Below, one piece after another: positions 6,369 through 9,914 of a stretch of 9,914 bases of DNA; positions within the stretch are counted from its first letter, which is position 1, and each line of letters starts with the position of its first letter. Both the position numbers and the translations under genes were made by a program. This DNA comes from Bdellovibrionales bacterium. GTDB lineage: Bacteria; Bdellovibrionota; UBA1018; CAIPTA01. The DNA lies in contig JAKFYM010000014.1 of the NCBI GenBank assembly GCA_021730855.1, positions 1-9,914 on the forward strand, read 5' to 3'. The notes beneath the pieces are model-generated. The model did not search any database, had not been told where the DNA came from, and saw nothing but the letters and a program-made list of their open reading frames with translations.

Positions 6369-8492
6369 TCAATAGAAGAAGCCGCGGCGGGCCACTTCTT
6401 TTAAGGCTGCACTGGGGCGCAGGCGCTCCCCTGCCCCGGCAGCCGCGAATTTTTCCAGGGTGTCGACGATTTTTTTCGGCGATTCACTATCGGCATAGCG
6501 GAGAAGCCCGCCACGGAAGGGCGGAAAGCCCGTGCCCATGATCATGGCAAGATCCACTTCCCCGGGAGTCTTGACCACACCCTCTTGCACGGCTAGCGCG
6601 GCTTCGTTCACCATCGCGTAAGTCATGCGCTGGACCAACTCGAGGTCGGTGAGGTTCACGCTACGGTTCGTGCGGTTCGGCACAAGCTGCACCACGGTGT
6701 CGTCGATGGCCACGTGTTTGCCATCTTCGTACACATAAAAGCCTTTGCCATTTTTGCGTCCCAGACGTCCACTCTTCACGATGGACTCGGAGATGGGGCA
6801 GGCCTCGGCGCGGGCGCCAAAGGCATTGTTCAGGATCTTGGCCACTTTCGAGGCGGTGTCGATGCCCACCTCGTCCACTAGGCGCAGTGGGCCCATGGGC
6901 ATTCCGAACTCGAGCATCACGCGGTCGATGCGGTCCACCGACACCCCTTCCAGGAACAAAAAGAGGGCCTCGTTCATATAGGGCAGGAGCAGGCGGTTCA
7001 CGAGGAAGCCCGGGCCGTCCTTGACGACGATCGGAGTCTTGCCCAATTTTTTGGCCAACTCAAATAGCGTGGCCACTGTCTCGGGCGAGGATTTTGCGCC
7101 GGCAATCACTTCGATCAAGGGCATGCGCGAAACGGGATTGAAGAAGTGAAAGCCCGCTAGCTTCTCGGGGCGCTTCAGCACGGACTGCATTTCGGTGATC
7201 GAGAGCGAGCTGGTGTTGGAGGCGAGCACGCAGTCATCGGCCACATTGCGCTCCACTTCGGCGAGCACCTTCTTTTTCACGTCCATATTTTCGACCACGG
7301 CTTCCACCACCACATCGCAGGAGCGAAAGCCGGAATAGTCGAGGGTGCCGCTGATGTGGCCCATCTTGCCCATGAACTGATTTTTGGTGAGCTTCTTGCG
7401 TTTGAGTGCAAAGCCAAAGTTCTCCCCAGCCTGCTGGAGCCCGAGGCCCACGGCCTCCCAGGTGATGTCCTTCATCCGGGTGGGAATCTCCTTGTTAGCG
7501 AACGCCCAGGCAATCCCGCCGCCCATCACGCCGGCGCCGAGCACGGCCGCGCGCTCGACGGGCTTGGCTTTCACTTCGGGCCCCACGCCATTGGTTTTTT
7601 TCACGCTCTCGGAGAGCTGGAAGAGCTCAATCAGGCGTTTGGAAATCTGGGTGACCGCGAGCACGGAAAAAGCCCTGGCTTCGCGCTTGAGGGCTTCTTC
7701 GATCTTCATGCCGTGGATCTCGGCCAAGAGCTCGAGAATTTTCAAGGGCGCTGGGTAGTTGCCCTTGGTCGACTTCATCACCGTCTTGCGAGCTTGCGAA
7801 AAGACATAGCCGCGGAGCGGGAACTTTTCCATCATCTGGGTCATGAAGGTGTGCACGCGGCGGCCGGGCTTGCCTTGGTTGGCTTTGGCCCAGGTAAGGG
7901 CGCGTTCGTTGAAATCTTGCTGAGGGAGGAGGGCATCGGCAATGCCCATTTTGTAGGCGCGCACTCCGTCTACTTGTTTGCCGGTGAGGATGAGGTCAAG
8001 GGCCGTGGGCAAGGGCGCCAGGCGTGGCAGGCGCACGGAGCCGCCAAATCCGGGCAGGATACCGAGCTGCACTTCGGGGAGACCAATCTTCACTTGTTTG
8101 CCATCGCTCACGAGGCGCTTTTTGCAGGCAAGCGAAAGCTCAAATCCGCCACCCAAACAAGCTCCATTTATAGCGGCGACCGTCTCGCACGGCAGGAGCG
8201 AAATGCGGTGGATCACCTGCTGACCAAAGGTGCAGCCTTCGATGGCTTTGTCGATGGTGTCGAGCCCCTTAATTAGGCTTAGATCGGCGCCGGCGATGAA
8301 GATATCGCTCTTCCCGCTGGTGAAGATCACGCCCTTGAGGTCGCGCTTTTCGGAAAGCTCCTGGGCCACCTGGCCGAGCTCGCGCAAGGCCGCTTCGGTG
8401 AACACATTGGCCTTGGAATCGGGTTGGTCAAAACAAACCTCCGTCCAGCCGTCGCCACGCTCAATGAGTTTGTAATTGGTATAAGTGGTCAT
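6369..8492 (-). CDS. fadJ: Fatty-acid oxidation multifunctional enzyme (enoyl-CoA hydratase / 3-hydroxyacyl-CoA dehydrogenase)
   Basis: This 707-residue cytoplasmic enzyme carries out the second and third steps of beta-oxidation: hydration of trans-2-enoyl-CoA, then NAD-dependent oxidation to 3-ketoacyl-CoA. The N-terminal crotonase domain (about 1-190) has an IAGADLS oxyanion-hole segment (66-72) and the two catalytic glutamates, Glu118 in GGGFELSLAC and Glu140 in GLPEVQLGILPGFGG. The dehydrogenase part begins at the NAD-binding GAGVMGGGIAWAFA (319-332) and has SNTSS (425-429), the catalytic pair His449 and Glu461 in FHFFNPVSRMPLIEVI, then GPGFLVNRLL and a second C-terminal helical domain ending in ARRGFFY. 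Residue numbers match FadB/FadJ almost exactly. The frame is open to 8561, but ATG 8492 is chosen because AGAGGG lies 7 nt upstream and the longer form overlaps the thiolase gene. Thiolase-first order supports fadJ over fadB. The gaps are 4 nt to the thiolase stop and 6 nt to the Lol permease start. Confidence 0.95.
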   Translation of the reverse strand: MTTYTNYKLIERGDGWTEVCFDQPDSKANVFTEAALRELGQVAQELSEKRDLKGVIFTSGKSDIFIAGADLSLIKGLDTIDKAIEGCTFGQQVIHRISLLPCETVAAINGACLGGGFELSLACKKRLVSDGKQVKIGLPEVQLGILPGFGGSVRLPRLAPLPTALDLILTGKQVDGVRAYKMGIADALLPQQDFNERALTWAKANQGKPGRRVHTFMTQMMEKFPLRGYVFSQARKTVMKSTKGNYPAPLKILELLAEIHGMKIEEALKREARAFSVLAVTQISKRLIELFQLSESVKKTNGVGPEVKAKPVERAAVLGAGVMGGGIAWAFANKEIPTRMKDITWEAVGLGLQQAGENFGFALKRKKLTKNQFMGKMGHISGTLDYSGFRSCDVVVEAVVENMDVKKKVLAEVERNVADDCVLASNTSSLSITEMQSVLKRPEKLAGFHFFNPVSRMPLIEVIAGAKSSPETVATLFELAKKLGKTPIVVKDGPGFLVNRLLLPYMNEALFLFLEGVSVDRIDRVMLEFGMPMGPLRLVDEVGIDTASKVAKILNNAFGARAEACPISESIVKSGRLGRKNGKGFYVYEDGKHVAIDDTVVQLVPNRTNRSVNLTDLELVQRMTYAMVNEAALAVQEGVVKTPGEVDLAMIMGTGFPPFRGGLLRYADSESPKKIVDTLEKFAAAGAGERLRPSAALKEVARRGFFY

Positions 8493-8496
8493 GGAA

Positions 8497-9816
8497 TTAC
8501 CCTCTTTCAACAACAACGGCGCCCCCTTGTCCCCCGCCAATGCAGAGTGTGGAAAGCGCAAATTGCTTTCCGCTGCGGCGGAGTTCTTTTAGTGCAGTGA
8601 GAACCACGCGAGCGCCACTGGCGCCCACGGGATGGCCAAGCGCCACGGCGCCCCCATTTGGATTTAATTTCGCGGGATCCACGGTGCCCATGGCTTGGCC
8701 GAGGCCGAGCTTCTCTTGGCACCACTCCTTGGATTCCATGGCCTTGACCACGGCCATCGCCTGGGCGGAGAAGGCTTCGTTGATTTCGATCACGTCCATC
8801 TGCGAGAGCTGGAGGCCGGCCTTCTGCAAGGCTTTGTGACTGGCATAGACTGGCCCAAGCCCCATGCGCTCGGGCTCATGGCCAGTGAAAGCCACGGCGC
8901 GGATTTTTCCCAAAATGGTATAGCCGGCCGACTTTGCGCGCTCCTCGCTCATCAACGCCAGCATAGCGGCTCCATCAGTGATCGGGCAGGCATTGCCCAC
9001 GGTCACGGTGCCGTTCACACGGTCGAAATAAGGCTTGAGTTTGGCGAGCTGCTCGAGGGTCTGGGTTTTGCGCGGGCCCACGTCATGCCTCACCATAGTT
9101 TTGTATTTGGTCGGAATCCCTACGGGCACGATCTCTTCGGCGAGTTTGCCATTTTCCTGCGCCAAGACGGCACGGCGATGGGACTCAAGCGCATAACGAT
9201 CCTGCTCTTCACGGGAAATGCGGAACTCCTTGGCGAGAAGATCGGCCGTCTGGCCCATGTTCATGCCGCAGAAAGGATCGGTGAGGCCCTCTTGGATGGC
9301 CACGATCGGATTCATCAGCGCGCCTAGGGGCAATTTCAAAAACGCCAGCAAGCGCTGCGGCAGGCTCCGCGCGCCCTTGATGCGCATGAAGGCTTCCACC
9401 ACTTCGGGCCGATAAATAAAAGGCATATTGCTCATGCTCTCGGTGCCGCCCACGAGCATCACGTCCGCCTGCTCGCTGGCGATCTTCAGCCAACCCTGGA
9501 GGATGGCCTCCATGCCGGAGGCGCAGTTGCGGTGCACGGAATAGGCGGGGATCGATTTGTGCAGACCTGCCTGCATCGCCACCACGCGGGCGATATTGGC
9601 GGCGTCCTCGGGGCTGCCCACGTTGCCCACGCAGACTTCGTCCACTTTCACGCGGGCTTTGTTGCCCACGCCGTCCGCTAGCTCCAGGCGCTCTACTAGA
9701 TCGCGCATGGCCACACGCCCGAGCTCATGGGCCCGCACCTTGGCAAAATCGGCGCCCGCCTTTACGAAGGGAGTGCGCACTCCTTCCACAACCACGACAT
9801 TCCGCAGATTGGTCAT
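8497..9816 (-). CDS. fadI: 3-ketoacyl-CoA thiolase (acetyl-CoA acyltransferase), FadI type
   Basis: This 439-residue cytoplasmic thiolase cleaves 3-ketoacyl-CoA with CoA to give acetyl-CoA and a shortened acyl-CoA, closing the beta-oxidation cycle. The nucleophilic Cys98 lies in VHRNCASGMEA, Asn346 in NEAFSAQ, His395 in GHPVGASGAR, and the acid/base Cys425 in LCIGGGQGGA, so all four active-site blocks are intact. An NGTVTVGNACPITDGAA segment and a loop region at about 130-185 follow the usual thiolase layout. The length is close to E. coli FadI (436) and clearly longer than FadA (387). With the dehydrogenase/hydratase immediately downstream, the pair should form a trifunctional complex in the fadI-fadJ order. 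The start at 9816 is backed by AAGGAG 7 nt upstream. It is the first gene of the minus-strand run visible here, so the operon promoter is probably in the last 100 bases. Confidence 0.95.
   Translation of the reverse strand: MTNLRNVVVVEGVRTPFVKAGADFAKVRAHELGRVAMRDLVERLELADGVGNKARVKVDEVCVGNVGSPEDAANIARVVAMQAGLHKSIPAYSVHRNCASGMEAILQGWLKIASEQADVMLVGGTESMSNMPFIYRPEVVEAFMRIKGARSLPQRLLAFLKLPLGALMNPIVAIQEGLTDPFCGMNMGQTADLLAKEFRISREEQDRYALESHRRAVLAQENGKLAEEIVPVGIPTKYKTMVRHDVGPRKTQTLEQLAKLKPYFDRVNGTVTVGNACPITDGAAMLALMSEERAKSAGYTILGKIRAVAFTGHEPERMGLGPVYASHKALQKAGLQLSQMDVIEINEAFSAQAMAVVKAMESKEWCQEKLGLGQAMGTVDPAKLNPNGGAVALGHPVGASGARVVLTALKELRRSGKQFALSTLCIGGGQGGAVVVERG
8500..8505 (-). promoter_or_regulatory. 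Ribosome binding site of the fadJ-like gene
   Basis: AGAGGG on the minus strand lies 7 nt before ATG 8492, inside the last codons of the thiolase gene. It supports the 707-residue start over the longer open frame and suggests coupled translation of the two enzymes. Confidence 0.6.
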
Positions 9817-9914
9817 TCTCTATCTCCTTATAGTTTTTGAATTGTACATGGGAAGAGTGGAGAGGGGCTATTGATTTCGATGGCTTAGGGGGGTTACGCT
9901 TTGCGTTATTGTGC
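9817..9914 (-). promoter_or_regulatory. Leader and possible promoter of the fadI operon
   Basis: No gene is seen in these 98 bases. On the minus strand a strong AAGGAG (9824-9829) serves the thiolase start. Further upstream TACAAT (9841-9846) could be a -10 element, 24 nt before the ATG, but no convincing -35 hexamer lies 16-18 bp before it, so the promoter call is weak. No clear inverted-repeat operator (for example for FadR or a TetR-type regulator) was recognised. Confidence 0.3.

Noticed and set aside
6127..6372. 81-codon minus-strand frame overlapping the start of the Lol permease gene in another frame, with a TGATG overlap to the fadJ-like stop
   Set aside because: It lies within the strongly supported LolC/E N-terminal coding region, is Arg-rich, and shows no domain.
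7356..8276. Plus-strand open frame of 306 codons antisense to the fadJ-like gene
   Set aside because: It is rich in His, Leu, Gly and Ala without any recognisable domain and lies fully opposite an intact, motif-complete enzyme. Long antisense frames of this kind are expected in GC-biased coding sequence.
8493..8561. Longer 730-residue form of the fadJ-like protein starting at 8561
   Set aside because: It would overlap the thiolase gene by 65 nt, the extra residues do not resemble any FadB/FadJ N-terminus, and a good Shine-Dalgarno precedes ATG 8492.
8695..9327. Plus-strand open frame of 210 codons antisense to the thiolase
   Set aside because: It is His/Gly/Leu-rich with no domain, lies opposite an intact thiolase and has no ribosome binding site of note, so it is a shadow frame.

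Overview
The window comes from a Gram-negative (diderm) bacterium of moderately high GC. The signs are an outer-membrane beta-barrel protein with a signal peptide, a LolC/LolE-type lipoprotein-releasing permease, TatA, and a fadI-fadJ style beta-oxidation pair. Gene content and style fit a proteobacterial or 'delta-proteobacterial' lineage (for example Bdellovibrionota or Myxococcota), but the sequence alone does not fix the phylum. No rRNA, tRNA, CRISPR array, insertion sequence or phage gene was seen. Coding density is very high: genes abut or overlap by 4 nt in most places, and no stretch over 300 bases lacks a gene.

Left part, plus strand (1-2092). A 5'-truncated open frame ends at 504, and 4 nt later a 527-residue TPR/beta-barrel outer-membrane protein begins. 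The truncated frame changes abruptly in GC and codon usage near position 310, from about 46% to about 66% GC. It may therefore be an assembly chimera or a recombination joint, and the first 300 bases should not be trusted as part of this genome without checking.

Middle (2089-3044). A small four-helix membrane protein (minus) is convergent with the barrel gene and overlaps its stop by 4 nt. It is divergent from a TPMT-like SAM-dependent methyltransferase (plus), with a 35-bp gap. That methyltransferase gene in turn overlaps the next minus-strand gene by 4 nt, stop to stop.

Right part, minus strand (9816 down to 3041). Six co-directional, tightly packed genes look like one operon, transcribed in the order 3-ketoacyl-CoA thiolase (fadI-like), trifunctional hydratase/3-hydroxyacyl-CoA dehydrogenase (fadJ-like), LolC/E permease, secreted family-I-like lipase, TatA, and a zinc-type cation diffusion facilitator. 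The gaps are 4, 6, -4, 54 and 8 nt. The first two genes are sequential beta-oxidation enzymes. The exported lipase could release fatty acids from lipids outside the cytoplasm, so lipid breakdown and fatty-acid oxidation would sit in one transcription unit together with envelope export functions (Lol, Tat). That link is an inference from gene order.

Nothing here amounts to a clearly new biological system. The points most worth checking are the compositional break near 310, the lipase/beta-oxidation/envelope operon, the TPR-barrel protein with its Cys/Pro-rich upstream neighbour, and the two stop-to-stop 4-nt convergent overlaps.
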